Source: Algibacter mikhailovii (GTDB taxonomy: Bacteria > Bacteroidota > Bacteroidia > Flavobacteriales > Flavobacteriaceae). From it: DNA of 61,311 nucleotides. Both the position numbers and the translations under genes were made by a program. The notes under the pieces are model-generated. The model was not told the origin of the DNA and ran no database searches. It saw only the letters and a program-made list of their open reading frames with translations. The stretch covers positions 1-61,311 of the forward strand of contig NZ_BMWZ01000012.1 of NCBI RefSeq assembly GCF_014651495.1, read 5' to 3'. How positions within the stretch are numbered: the first letter of the stretch is position 1; each line of letters opens with the position of its first letter. Positions 18,635 to 27,373 of the stretch are shown one piece after another.

Positions 18635-20191
18635 ATGAAAAAGATATATATAAATATTCTAGTATGTTTTTCTGTTATCGCTTTCTTTACAAGTTGCGAA
18701 GAAGAACTTGATCTTCAGAACCCAACTGCGCTTTCAGTAGAAAACTTACTGAAAACAGATAATGGATTTCAATTGTTATCAAATGGGGTTTTAGATGCTT
18801 ATCAGAAAGTACCTGCCAATGAGTTTTTACTTATTGAATTACGATCTGATAATTCTAGAGCAAATTCAGAAAACGGAAATTTCCCAGCAATTGCAGCGTA
18901 CAATGTAGATCCAAACAATGGTGATGTGGCGACATTTTATTCTAATAATATGCACACCATTAAACATGCTAATACCATTATAGTTAATAGGTTTTTGGCT
19001 CCTGAGAACCAACAGTATACTGTCGGTGAAGCGTATTTTATGAGAGCATTATGTCATTTTAACTTAGTAAGAGCCTATCAAAATGTGCCATACATTGATA
19101 AAGTGTTAGATGTTACTAAAGATGATGCATTAGATTACCCACAATTACCAGAAGCTGAAGTTTATGAAAAGATCATTAATGATTTTAGAACTTCTGTGGC
19201 TTATTTAGATGGTCGAGAACTTAATAGATATCGCCCGTCTCAAGGTGCGGCATTATGTATGGCGGCAAAAGCGTATTTAAGTCAACCTAATCCTAATTAT
19301 CAAGAAGCGGAGTTACTATTGGCATCTGTGGTTGAAAATCATGACGCTTTTGGTTTCGACTTGATATATACTGAGCGCACGGATGGCCTAACAGACCCTG
19401 AACATTTTTATAATTTAGTACTTGATTATGGTCATGTATTAGGTAATAGTTTTTCGGGTTCATTAGGGGATGATGGCGTTCCTGATGGATCTTGGTCAAA
19501 TGAACCAGGTTTAGAACGTAACAAGGAAGTTATTTTTTCTATGGCTTATGATTTAGTAAGCAGTGATAATTATGTAACAAGTGATAGTGGATTAGATGAT
19601 CAAATAGAAACAGATTCAGAATCTCATAGTTTCGCCATGACCTTACAAGGACCATCTAATGGTGTGAATATAGCGACTACAGATTTATTGGACGTTATGA
19701 CACCAGAGTTACAGCCTGTACGTTTTTATGCTTCATTAAACCCTAATGAGTATACTGCTTATCTTTCAGACCCTACAATTGATGTATTTAATACTAGATT
19801 CCCAACTGATGGTGAAATTGGTGATAATGACTGGGTAGTTTTAAGATATGCAGATGTATTATTGTTATATGCAGAAGCTATTTTGGCTGGTGGTGAAAGT
19901 ACAACGGACGCAAGAGCTATAGCTGCTTTCAATCAAGTTAGAGCAAGAGCTGGACTTGAGGATGTTGTTAATTTAACGAAGCAAGTATTATTAGATGAAC
20001 GTAGAGTTGAGTTTTTGTATGAAAATCAACGTTTATATGATTTAATAAGATTTGGTGAAGCAGATAAGGTGTTAACAGAGTTTTCGAGAGAAAATAGTTT
20101 GTTTTATACCAATGAAAAGAAATACTTGCCTTTCCCGCAAAGAGAAATAGACAATTTACCTAATTTTTATGATCAAAATGATGGATATTAA
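18635..20191 (+). CDS. susD: SusD-like surface glycan-binding lipoprotein
   Basis: A 518-residue RagB/SusD-family protein. The lipobox has Cys21 (FFTSC) followed by EEE, an acidic run that fits the lipoprotein surface-export signal of Bacteroidota. The N-terminal TPR-like half carries the family segment EAYFMRALCHFNLVRAY. The C-terminal half has RYADVLLLYAEAIL and LLDERRVEFLYENQRLYDLIRF, both hallmark SusD segments. It would cap the SusC barrel and capture oligosaccharides at the surface. The start is six bases after the susC stop, so the two are translated from one mRNA. Confidence 0.93.
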   Translation: MKKIYINILVCFSVIAFFTSCEEELDLQNPTALSVENLLKTDNGFQLLSNGVLDAYQKVPANEFLLIELRSDNSRANSENGNFPAIAAYNVDPNNGDVATFYSNNMHTIKHANTIIVNRFLAPENQQYTVGEAYFMRALCHFNLVRAYQNVPYIDKVLDVTKDDALDYPQLPEAEVYEKIINDFRTSVAYLDGRELNRYRPSQGAALCMAAKAYLSQPNPNYQEAELLLASVVENHDAFGFDLIYTERTDGLTDPEHFYNLVLDYGHVLGNSFSGSLGDDGVPDGSWSNEPGLERNKEVIFSMAYDLVSSDNYVTSDSGLDDQIETDSESHSFAMTLQGPSNGVNIATTDLLDVMTPELQPVRFYASLNPNEYTAYLSDPTIDVFNTRFPTDGEIGDNDWVVLRYADVLLLYAEAILAGGESTTDARAIAAFNQVRARAGLEDVVNLTKQVLLDERRVEFLYENQRLYDLIRFGEADKVLTEFSRENSLFYTNEKKYLPFPQREIDNLPNFYDQNDGY

Positions 20192-20204
20192 AAATCTTAT
20201 AATT

Positions 20205-21386
20205 ATGAAAAAATATTTATTTAATATAAAATATATAGTTTTAGGGATGGTCATTTCTCTATCATCTTGTACTGATAGAGATTTACCAGAAGTTGGTGAT
20301 TTACCTGATTTTACTGGGCCGACACCGTTTTACAGTACTACTGACGTAAGCACTTCAGAGTTTGATTGTAATGATGTGGAATTATGGGCTAAATATGATA
20401 TTAATTTCCAAGCAGGCTCAAATTTAGGGGTTAATGGTATTTATTATGATTGGACCATTACGCCTGCTGATGGTGTTGTTTTAATTAATAAAGATTTACC
20501 AGCATTAGAGCAGGCTATTGAAGTGGAGTTGGCTTCTGTAGTGGCTATTGAAGAACAAATTGCCAAACTGGAATTTAAATTGCCTTGTGAAACTGATCCT
20601 GCAAAAAAGGCTGTTTTAGAAGCGCAAATAGCAGAATTAGAAGTTGAATTAGAAGCTGCGAAAGCTGCATTGACGGAAGAAACCTTGCAAAATGTTGCAG
20701 ACTTAGAACAGCAAATTGCTGATTTACCACCTGCCACATTAGAAGATCAAGAACTCATCTTTTCTTTTCCAGAGCCAGGACAATATACGGTAGCCTTAAA
20801 AGTAACCGATAACCTTGGTAAGTTTGACGATGTTGAAAAAATTATTACAGTGAATCAAGCAGTACCTACCATAGCAATTCCTGAAATTGGAGAACCTAGC
20901 TTTGAAGATAATAGTTTGTTTGATGGTACTGGTGATGGTAGAGATTCTTGGAGAGCACCTAGTAGCAGTCGTTGGGGATCTGTATTCCAAATTAATACAG
21001 ATAATGATCCTGAGAATGCACCTAATTTACCTGATGGTAGACAGGCGGCTAAATTTCCTGCAGATGGAAGTAGAACGGGTTATCAAGAAATTGAAGTAAC
21101 TCCAGGAGCTACTTATGTGTTGTCTTATTTTAGTGCGTTTGAAGAGGATAGCTATGGTGACCTAACAGTTTCTATCATAAATATCAATGCAAATAGTAAG
21201 GAGGAAGCCAAATTAGAGGAGAATATTATAGCCTCTAGAACAGATGATAACATAGGACGTGTCGATAATGTTTTCAAAAAGCACGCATTAACGTTTGAAG
21301 CTGGAGAAGAAGAAACAGTTATCATTTTATTGACTAATTCTGGTGTTGAAAGTAGATTAGACGCATTTGATATCGTGGTTAAATAA
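20205..21386 (+). CDS. PKD/CBM-like surface lipoprotein with coiled-coil insert (SusE/F position)
   Basis: I place the start at the ATG at 20205; the longer frame from 20169 overlaps susD, while this start opens a signal peptide with a lipobox at Cys22 (LSSC). Acidic residues (TDRDLPE) follow, consistent with surface export. The 393-residue protein has a PKD-like beta-domain (about 50-230) interrupted by a strongly helical, charged segment (about 98-175, rich in E-A-L-Q heptads such as LEAQIAELEVELEAAKAAL). The C-terminal beta-sandwich (about 235-393) has the YQEIEVTPGATYVLSY pattern shared with two other proteins of the locus. It occupies the slot of SusE/SusF surface glycan-binding proteins. 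Alginate binding is inferred. Confidence 0.75.
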   Translation: MKKYLFNIKYIVLGMVISLSSCTDRDLPEVGDLPDFTGPTPFYSTTDVSTSEFDCNDVELWAKYDINFQAGSNLGVNGIYYDWTITPADGVVLINKDLPALEQAIEVELASVVAIEEQIAKLEFKLPCETDPAKKAVLEAQIAELEVELEAAKAALTEETLQNVADLEQQIADLPPATLEDQELIFSFPEPGQYTVALKVTDNLGKFDDVEKIITVNQAVPTIAIPEIGEPSFEDNSLFDGTGDGRDSWRAPSSSRWGSVFQINTDNDPENAPNLPDGRQAAKFPADGSRTGYQEIEVTPGATYVLSYFSAFEEDSYGDLTVSIININANSKEEAKLEENIIASRTDDNIGRVDNVFKKHALTFEAGEEETVIILLTNSGVESRLDAFDIVVK

Positions 21387-21413
21387 TAAAAAGAAATTTT
21401 AAATTTTAATATT

Positions 21414-22895
21414 ATGATTTATAAATTAATAAAAAAATTGCATCCAGGTACCTTCGCGCTGTTATTCTTGTTTTCAGGGTTAGTAGCATGCTATGATGAC
21501 GGTTATGAACCGTTTGTACCGCCAACCGGAAATATAAATAATATACAACCTAATACATTATTTACTACCAGTACAAGTGCTGATGATAATTTAGAAATTG
21601 TGTTTAGAAGTTATTCTACAGATGCTGTGTCTTACTTATGGGATTTTGGAGATGGAAATACATCAACAGAAGCAAACCCTAATTATAAGTATGCTGCGGG
21701 AGGCTTGTATAAAGTAAAACTGGAAACCGTAAGTTCTGATGGTTTAACTGCCAAAGATTCAACAGAAGTATCACCTATACTTGTAGATTTTAACTTTACG
21801 TCTATTGATACCGAAGTGGCTTTTGAAAATTTAAGTTCAGGTATTAGTTCCTTAGTTTGGGATTTTGGTGATGGTGAAGTTTTAGCCTGGAATGCCGAGG
21901 AGAATACGGTTGAGGATCCTAGTTATAGCCCTACACATATATACAAAACAGCAGAAACCGTAGTGGCCACTTTAACAGCCATTAATTACTTAGGGGTTCC
22001 TGTTTCTGTTTCTAAAAATATTGAAGGATTAATCTTGTCTACCGTGCCTGATTTTACCTTCGATACAGATGGTTTAACAGCGAATTTTACGGATGCTTCT
22101 ATATTGGCAGTATCACATAGTTGGGATTTTGGGGATGGTAATACGTCTACCGAAGTTAGTCCGTCGCATACCTATGCGGCTATAGGTACCTATAATGTTA
22201 CTTTAACGACCACAAATGATGCGGGAGTTTCTAAAAGTGTGACGAAGCCTGTGCCAGTTGGTGGGGTTGAGCCTACATTTAAAGTTATAGTTCAAAATAG
22301 TACATGTAACGATCATACAAAAACTACCGGTGATAACGCTGATGCCTTTGATATGACGCCAAACAGTACGGTAATTGATGATAACTTAGGAGAAATTGAT
22401 AGCCCGTATAGAGCTATTTGGAATAATCCAGAATTAAATGCTTATATCGATGCGACCTATTGTACTAATGAGCAACCAGGGTCTACAAGTGATGGTAATA
22501 AATTTGGACCAAATGCTGGTGGTGGAAGAGGCGTAAAACTGAGTAACAGTTGTCGTCGTCTGTATCAGCAAGTTGCTGTAGAGCCCGGAGTGGAGTATAC
22601 GTTTACTATTGATACACGTTCAGAGGTTGAAGGTATAAATACAGAAATATTTATTTTAAATAAGGCAATAACTACTGAAGAAGGTATTCTTGATCACGCG
22701 GATGCATATTTTGACATTACAAATGATTTTAATGCTTCAAAATCGTCAAGCTCTAATGATACCTTTACTACAACTAAAGTAACCTTTGAGGCTACAGCCA
22801 ATATCGCTATTATTTATGTGAGAGCACTAAAGGCAGTGGATAGTAGTAATGAGGTATTTATTGATAATATTGATATAATTACACCTGGATTTTAA
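21414..22895 (+). CDS. Lipoprotein with three PKD domains and a C-terminal CBM-like module
   Basis: A 493-residue protein with a lipobox at Cys26 (GLVAC) followed by YDDGYE, an acidic surface-type signal. Three PKD repeats are plain from their WDFGDG cores (about residues 45-120, 122-215 and 216-285). A C-terminal beta-sandwich (about 290-493) contains LYQQVAVEPGVEYTFTI, related to the modules in the proteins at 5518 and 20205. PKD domains usually act as spacers that hold a binding module away from the membrane, so this is probably a second surface glycan-binding protein of the SusCD system. No catalytic motif is seen. It starts 27 bases after the preceding gene. Confidence 0.8.
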   Translation: MIYKLIKKLHPGTFALLFLFSGLVACYDDGYEPFVPPTGNINNIQPNTLFTTSTSADDNLEIVFRSYSTDAVSYLWDFGDGNTSTEANPNYKYAAGGLYKVKLETVSSDGLTAKDSTEVSPILVDFNFTSIDTEVAFENLSSGISSLVWDFGDGEVLAWNAEENTVEDPSYSPTHIYKTAETVVATLTAINYLGVPVSVSKNIEGLILSTVPDFTFDTDGLTANFTDASILAVSHSWDFGDGNTSTEVSPSHTYAAIGTYNVTLTTTNDAGVSKSVTKPVPVGGVEPTFKVIVQNSTCNDHTKTTGDNADAFDMTPNSTVIDDNLGEIDSPYRAIWNNPELNAYIDATYCTNEQPGSTSDGNKFGPNAGGGRGVKLSNSCRRLYQQVAVEPGVEYTFTIDTRSEVEGINTEIFILNKAITTEEGILDHADAYFDITNDFNASKSSSSNDTFTTTKVTFEATANIAIIYVRALKAVDSSNEVFIDNIDIITPGF

Positions 22896-22933
22896 CATAA
22901 TAACCTCAGGGTTAATTAGTAATTAAAGTAAAC

Positions 22934-23860
22934 ATGGAATACTTCCGTAAAGAAATATTAAGTCTAGTTTTAATAGCCATTCTATCTGTTAACGCTACTG
23001 TTCAAGGTCAGAACAGCAGCGTTACGGATTCGGATGCCAAAGTTGAGACTAAAAAGAAGAAAAATAAGAAGAAAAAAAAGAAGAAATATAAGCTGCCTGA
23101 TATTGATCTAAGCCACTGGAAAGTGACATTACCGGTAACTAATGAGAAGGGAAAGCCTTATGAAATTAGTCCACCAGAGATATTAGATTTTGCTAGTAAT
23201 GACGTAGCTAAACCTTATATGTATATCGATTCAACTCGGGGAGCTATAGTGTTTCATGCTATGCCAACAAGCTCAACAACTAGGAATACTAAATATTCAA
23301 GATCTGAGTTGCGAGAGCAAATGGTTCCCGGAGAAAATAATGTGAATTGGACCTTTAAGCAAGGTGGAAACTTGAAGGGAACGCTTGCAATGGATGAAAC
23401 GACTAGAGATTCTGAAGGCAAATATCATAGAACGATTATCATGCAAATTCATGGACGGTTAACCAATGAACAGCGTGATCTTATAGGTGAAGATGATAAT
23501 AATGCACCACCCATTTTAAAGATTTATTGGGATAAAGGGAAAGTGCGCGTTAAAACTAAGGTGTTAAAAAATCCAAGTGCGAGTTATGAAGAGCTGCTGC
23601 ACGAAGATGCTTGGGACGATGACGAGGGCTTTAACTTCACGCAAGAGGTTGGGTTTAGAAAGTTTACACTAGAGGTACAAGTGTCAGATGGTAAAATGGT
23701 TATTATTTTGAACGGAAATGAATACAAGGTTTATGAGAGTATTCATATGAAGAAATGGGGTGTGTTTGAAAACTATTTTAAAGCGGGAAATTATTTTCAG
23801 TCAAGAGATGAAGGGGCTTACTCTAAAATAAGGTATTATAAATTAGAGGTGAGTCACTAG
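22934..23860 (+). CDS. PL7 alginate lyase with poly-lysine linker
   Basis: A 308-residue PL7 enzyme. The first 26 residues look like a signal peptide (ending VQGQ) without a lipobox. Residues about 38-53 are almost pure lysine with one Asn and lead into the catalytic jelly-roll (DIDLSHWKVTLPV onward). The three PL7 signatures are intact: RSELRE at 123-128, QIHG at 171-174 and YFKAGNYFQ at 281-289. Compared with the PL7 enzyme at 9917, this copy has the textbook YFKAG motif. The basic linker could bind the polyanionic substrate or the envelope. It ends the SusCD transcription unit, 39 bases after the PKD lipoprotein gene. Confidence 0.93.
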   Translation: MEYFRKEILSLVLIAILSVNATVQGQNSSVTDSDAKVETKKKKNKKKKKKKYKLPDIDLSHWKVTLPVTNEKGKPYEISPPEILDFASNDVAKPYMYIDSTRGAIVFHAMPTSSTTRNTKYSRSELREQMVPGENNVNWTFKQGGNLKGTLAMDETTRDSEGKYHRTIIMQIHGRLTNEQRDLIGEDDNNAPPILKIYWDKGKVRVKTKVLKNPSASYEELLHEDAWDDDEGFNFTQEVGFRKFTLEVQVSDGKMVIILNGNEYKVYESIHMKKWGVFENYFKAGNYFQSRDEGAYSKIRYYKLEVSH

Positions 23861-24016
23861 GTATAACGCCAATGTGAAAGTTGTGTTTAGGTGTTGTTTT
23901 ATGACCGTATGAATTAAAAACGAATAAACAAACCAAACTTAGCTTAAGAGTTAAAATGTGTAAAGCACAAGTATAAATTTTTAAATTTTTTTAGTAATAA
24001 AGCGATAGATAAGTTT

Positions 24017-24733
24017 ATGAAATTAGGAACCTTAATAGTAAGTGATAATCAAGAATTGCAGAATTCTATTATAAAAAAAATTAAGGAACTGATTAATTTT
24101 AAAAATCTAGAACCAGGTGATAAGTTACCTTCTGAGCGCATGTTGTCTGAGAAATTTGGTGTCACCAGAAGTAATGTTAGAGACGCCATTCAGAAACTAG
24201 AATTTTATGGTATATTAAAATCCATACCACAAAGTGGAACCTTTGTTGCTAATATTGGGGTCATCGCCATGAATGGCATGATTAACGATATTTTAAGGTT
24301 GGAATCTCCTGAATTTAAATCTCTAGTTGAGACTAGAATATTATTAGAATTAAAAACCGTAAGATTAGCTGCTTTAAGACGTACTGAAGAGGATTTAATA
24401 TTGATAAAAGAAGCATCAGATGCTTATGAAAAGAAAGTATCTTCTGGGCAAGATGCTGTTCAGGAAGACTTGTTATTTCATTTAGCCATTGCTAAAGCCA
24501 GTGGTAATAGTACGGTGAATCGTTTCATGTTAACTATAACGCCACAAATCATTATAGATTTTGAGGAATATCATGTCTGTAATTCAGCTTTAGATCATTT
24601 AAGAGTGGATGAACACTTGCAAATTTATGAGGCTATAAAGCAAAGGGACCCTAAGTTGGCCAAACGTAAAATGAAAGAACACTTTAGTGTATTATATCAG
24701 TACTGTTATAGTGAGGATAACGTATTAAAATAG
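24017..24733 (+). CDS. GntR-family regulator, FadR/UxuR-type (FCD domain)
   Basis: A 238-residue repressor-type protein. The N-terminal winged helix (about 15-80) has the GntR core LPSERMLSEKFGVTRSNVR and a wing SIPQSGTFVA. The C-terminal FCD effector domain (about 95-225) is all-helical with the family's metal-ligand pattern (Asp and His in EDLLFHLAIA, His in DEHLQIYEAI, His in KMKEHFSVLY). FCD GntR proteins that respond to uronates (UxuR, ExuR) bind TGGTnnACCA palindromes. The three tandem operators at 5423, 12149 and 15060 contain that core, so this protein is the best candidate to control the alginate genes, perhaps with KDG or DEH as ligand. The link is inferred. Only a weak half-site (AACCAAACT, 23931-23939) lies before its own gene. 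Confidence 0.88.
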   Translation: MKLGTLIVSDNQELQNSIIKKIKELINFKNLEPGDKLPSERMLSEKFGVTRSNVRDAIQKLEFYGILKSIPQSGTFVANIGVIAMNGMINDILRLESPEFKSLVETRILLELKTVRLAALRRTEEDLILIKEASDAYEKKVSSGQDAVQEDLLFHLAIAKASGNSTVNRFMLTITPQIIIDFEEYHVCNSALDHLRVDEHLQIYEAIKQRDPKLAKRKMKEHFSVLYQYCYSEDNVLK

Positions 24734-24790
24734 AGCAAACCTGTTATATGTAAGGCAATCTCAGGATGATTTATATTTTTAGTATTAAAA

Positions 24791-24798
24791 TATGTTTG
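24791..24798 (+). promoter_or_regulatory. Possible -7 element before the MFS permease gene
   Basis: TATGTTTG matches TAnnTTTG and lies 43 bases before the permease start. No TTG is seen at the usual distance upstream, so support is weak. Confidence 0.3.
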
Positions 24799-24841
24799 AA
24801 TAGATAAATTTAAAAGAGACTTAATAACAAATAAACTAAAT

Positions 24842-26128
24842 ATGAAAATAAAAGGATTAAGATGGGCAATAATTGGGCTAATATTTTTGGCCACAGTTAT
24901 AAATTACATTGATAGAAGTGCGCTCGGTATTATGTGGGGCGGTATTGATAAGGAAGGCACTATTGCGCATTCATTACAATTAACTAAAGATGATTACGCA
25001 TTAATATTGAACATTTTTATGGTGGCCTATGCTTTAGGACAACTTTTTTCTGGTAAACTTTTTGATAAAGTAGGGACAAGAATAGGTTATGTGATTAGTA
25101 TTGGTGTTTGGGGTATATCTTCTTTTATGCACTCCACGGTATCAGGTTTATTATCTATAGGATTTTTTAGAAGTACATTAGGACTTTCTGAGGCTGGAAA
25201 CTGGCCTGGAGGGGTAAAAAGTAATGCCGAATGGTTTCCTATTACGGAACGTGCTATTGCACAAGGTTTATTTAATGCTGGAGCCTCTATAGGCTCAGTA
25301 GTCGCACCTCCACTTATTGCTGCTTTATTTGTGGCTTTTGGATGGCGCGTTACCTTTATGGTCATTGGTACCTTTGGTGTTTTATGGATTATTCCATGGT
25401 TATTAATTAACAAAGCAGGACCAAAGAAGCACCCTTGGATTACGGAAGAAGAACAAAAGTACATCCTTGAAGGTCAAAGTAAAGCTGATCAAGATGCTAC
25501 GGAGGAGACTAAAGGAAAAACATTAAAGGAAATTCTATCGTTTAAAGAATCTTGGGCTGTGGTTATCGGACGATTCTTTTTAGAACCTATTTGGTGGTTG
25601 TTTGTAGGTTGGATGCCAATATACTTATTTGATGTGTACGGATTCAACGTGAAGGAAGTTGGTATGTTTTTATGGGTACCATATGTGGGTGCTGCCATAG
25701 GTAGTATTGCAGGAGGTTATGTGTCCGGAAAAATTATTGCAAAGACAAACTCTATAAATAAAGGCAGAAAGACTACTATTTTTATTGGTGGAATTATCAT
25801 GTTAATTGGTCTTATTGCTACGGTATTAATGGGGGATACGGCTGAGAAATTTGTTGCTATTGTTTTTGTCGTTCTTTTTGGATTCCAATTTGCTATTAGT
25901 AATGTGCAAACCCTTCCAAGTGACTTTTTCAGTGGAAAATCTGTAGGATCATTAGCAGGATTAGGAGGTATGATTGGCGTGTTCTCAGTAATCGTGATGA
26001 ACTTTTTAGTGCCAATAATTGTTAAGAAATTTTCATACACGCCTATATTTATCGCCATTGCGGTATTTGTACCTCTAGGTGTTGGAGCTATTTATTTCTT
26101 TGCAAAGAATATTAAATCTGTAGAATAA
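24842..26128 (+). CDS. MFS permease of the ACS/hexuronate type
   Basis: A 428-residue inner-membrane protein with about 12 hydrophobic segments. The N-terminal NYIDRSALGI, the first-loop GKLFDKVGTRIGY and FFRSTLGLSEAGNWPGGVK are typical of the anion:cation symporter family that contains ExuT, GarP and related uronate/aldarate carriers. In this locus it would bring the unsaturated monouronate or DEH, made in the periplasm by PL17, into the cytoplasm. It lies 108 bases after the GntR gene and before the SDR. Exact substrate is inferred from context. Confidence 0.85.
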   Translation: MKIKGLRWAIIGLIFLATVINYIDRSALGIMWGGIDKEGTIAHSLQLTKDDYALILNIFMVAYALGQLFSGKLFDKVGTRIGYVISIGVWGISSFMHSTVSGLLSIGFFRSTLGLSEAGNWPGGVKSNAEWFPITERAIAQGLFNAGASIGSVVAPPLIAALFVAFGWRVTFMVIGTFGVLWIIPWLLINKAGPKKHPWITEEEQKYILEGQSKADQDATEETKGKTLKEILSFKESWAVVIGRFFLEPIWWLFVGWMPIYLFDVYGFNVKEVGMFLWVPYVGAAIGSIAGGYVSGKIIAKTNSINKGRKTTIFIGGIIMLIGLIATVLMGDTAEKFVAIVFVVLFGFQFAISNVQTLPSDFFSGKSVGSLAGLGGMIGVFSVIVMNFLVPIIVKKFSYTPIFIAIAVFVPLGVGAIYFFAKNIKSVE

Positions 26129-26158
26129 AATTAAAAGGTGTTTCACTGAAAAGTGATG

Positions 26159-26205
26159 AGATGGGTTGATTATTAATAAAAACTCTCTAAATAAGAAACC
26201 CATCT
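26159..26205 (+). promoter_or_regulatory. Inverted repeat between permease and SDR genes
   Basis: AGATGGGTT (26159-26167) and AACCCATCT (26197-26205) are exact reverse complements around a 29-base loop. There is no T-run, so it is not a standard terminator. It may be an mRNA-stabilising hairpin or a site that modulates expression of the SDR. Confidence 0.35.
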
Positions 26206-26253
26206 AACACAAATATAAAATTAGTATTAATATTAAAATTAAAATTGTCAAAT

Positions 26254-27018
26254 ATGAGTAATTCAAATGGAAAAGTTGCAGTTATTACTGGCGCAACAGG
26301 TGGAATTGGTTTTCAAGTAGCTAAAAGATTAGGAACAGATGGTTATACTGTTGTTTTAAACGGTATAGAAGATGAAGCCGGTGCACAGCGTGTAGCAGAG
26401 CTAACTGCAGAAGGTATCACAGCAGAATATTATGGTTTTGATGTAACTAATGAAGAGGCTGTAACTTCTAACATCAATAAAATTGGTGAAAAATATGGTA
26501 AGATTGACCTTTTAGTAAATAACGCAGGAGGTTTAGGCGGAAGATCTAGATTTGAAGAAATGACTACTGAATTTTACAGATTCGTTATGGCATTAAATTT
26601 AGATTCTACATTTTTTGCATCTAGAGCAGCTATACCATTCCTTAAGAAAGGTGAAAATGCATCAATTATTAACTATACCTCTATTGCAGGTTGGAATGCA
26701 GGAGGACCTGGAGCAGGGGTGTATGGTACATCAAAAGCTGCCGTTCACGCCATTACAAGAGCTTTAGCTAAAGATTTAGCTGAATATGGTATTCGTGTAA
26801 ATGCAGTATCTCCAGGAACTATTGATACTGATTTCCATAAACAAATCAAATCAACAAAACCTGAAGTTTTTGCATCTTGGAAAAACAATATTCTATTGGG
26901 ACGTTTAGGACAACCTGAAAATGTAGCTTCTGTAGTGTCATTTTTAGCAAGTGATGATGCGTCTTTCCTTACTGCTGAAACCATTCAAGTAACAGGTGGT
27001 CAAGGTTTAGGTATCTAA
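26254..27018 (+). CDS. SDR oxidoreductase, probable DEH reductase
   Basis: I choose the ATG at 26254 over a TTG nine bases earlier. The 254-residue classical short-chain dehydrogenase has the cofactor motif TGATGGIG near residue 12, NNAGG near 90, and the catalytic Tyr157 and Lys161 in YGTSK. The C-terminal ASFLTAETIQVTGGQG is normal for the family. In alginate pathways an SDR of this kind reduces DEH to KDG with NAD(P)H, and KDG is the substrate of the kinase at 8849. FabG-like or KduD-like activity would look the same in sequence, so the substrate is inferred. It closes the locus; a terminator follows. Confidence 0.82.
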   Translation: MSNSNGKVAVITGATGGIGFQVAKRLGTDGYTVVLNGIEDEAGAQRVAELTAEGITAEYYGFDVTNEEAVTSNINKIGEKYGKIDLLVNNAGGLGGRSRFEEMTTEFYRFVMALNLDSTFFASRAAIPFLKKGENASIINYTSIAGWNAGGPGAGVYGTSKAAVHAITRALAKDLAEYGIRVNAVSPGTIDTDFHKQIKSTKPEVFASWKNNILLGRLGQPENVASVVSFLASDDASFLTAETIQVTGGQGLGI

Positions 27019-27075
27019 TAAATAAAGGACTTCTAAGTAAGTTGAACACGTTTTTATAGTTTACAGCGAAGTACC

Positions 27076-27114
27076 AAAAAAGCCTTTCCAATTTATTTTG
27101 GAAAGGCTTTTTTT
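27076..27114 (+). terminator. Intrinsic terminator at the end of the alginate locus
   Basis: AAAAAAGCCTTTCCAA (27076-27091) pairs exactly with TTGGAAAGGCTTTTTT (27099-27114), with a short loop and a T-run. Its A-run makes it able to work on both strands. Confidence 0.85.
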
Positions 27115-27142
27115 ATTTGTTTTTATCGCGGTTTGATGTTTG

Positions 27143-27337
27143 TTATTGCGAACGCAGATATACAACCTTATAATTTACCCGTCATTGCGAACGCAGTGAA
27201 GCAATCTCATGAAAGTAACTGCAATTAGTCAGATGACTTCAGTCGTGCCTCCCTCGTCATGACGTGTTCGTCATTGTATATATAGAGAAGCACCCCAGGA
27301 ATTTAATCGTCATTGAGAACGCAGTGAAGCAATCTCC
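27143..27337. repeat. Palindromic dispersed repeats, family A
   Basis: A core of the form GTCATTGCGAACGCAGTGAA, continuing into GCAATCTC, occurs complete at 27181-27212, partly at 27143-27158 and with one change at 27309-27335. Between the copies, CAGATGACTTCAGTCGTGCC (27230-27249) and the following TCCCTCGTCATGACG form the complementary arm, so each unit can fold as a long stem. Related units lie at 53811-54110 and 54421-54487. They occupy the gap between the alginate and EPS loci, and no ORF is expected here. Confidence 0.75.
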
Positions 27338-27373
27338 TACAAATAAGTACTATTATTCCAATCAGCCAATAGC

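Noticed and set aside
20169-20204. Upstream extension of the PKD lipoprotein gene
   Set aside because: It would overlap the susD end and put 12 residues before a good lipoprotein signal peptide; the ATG at 20205 is better.
23930-23940. Operator for autoregulation of the GntR gene
   Set aside because: Only a half-site (AACCAAACT) is present, without the tandem palindromes or a promoter seen at the other three places.
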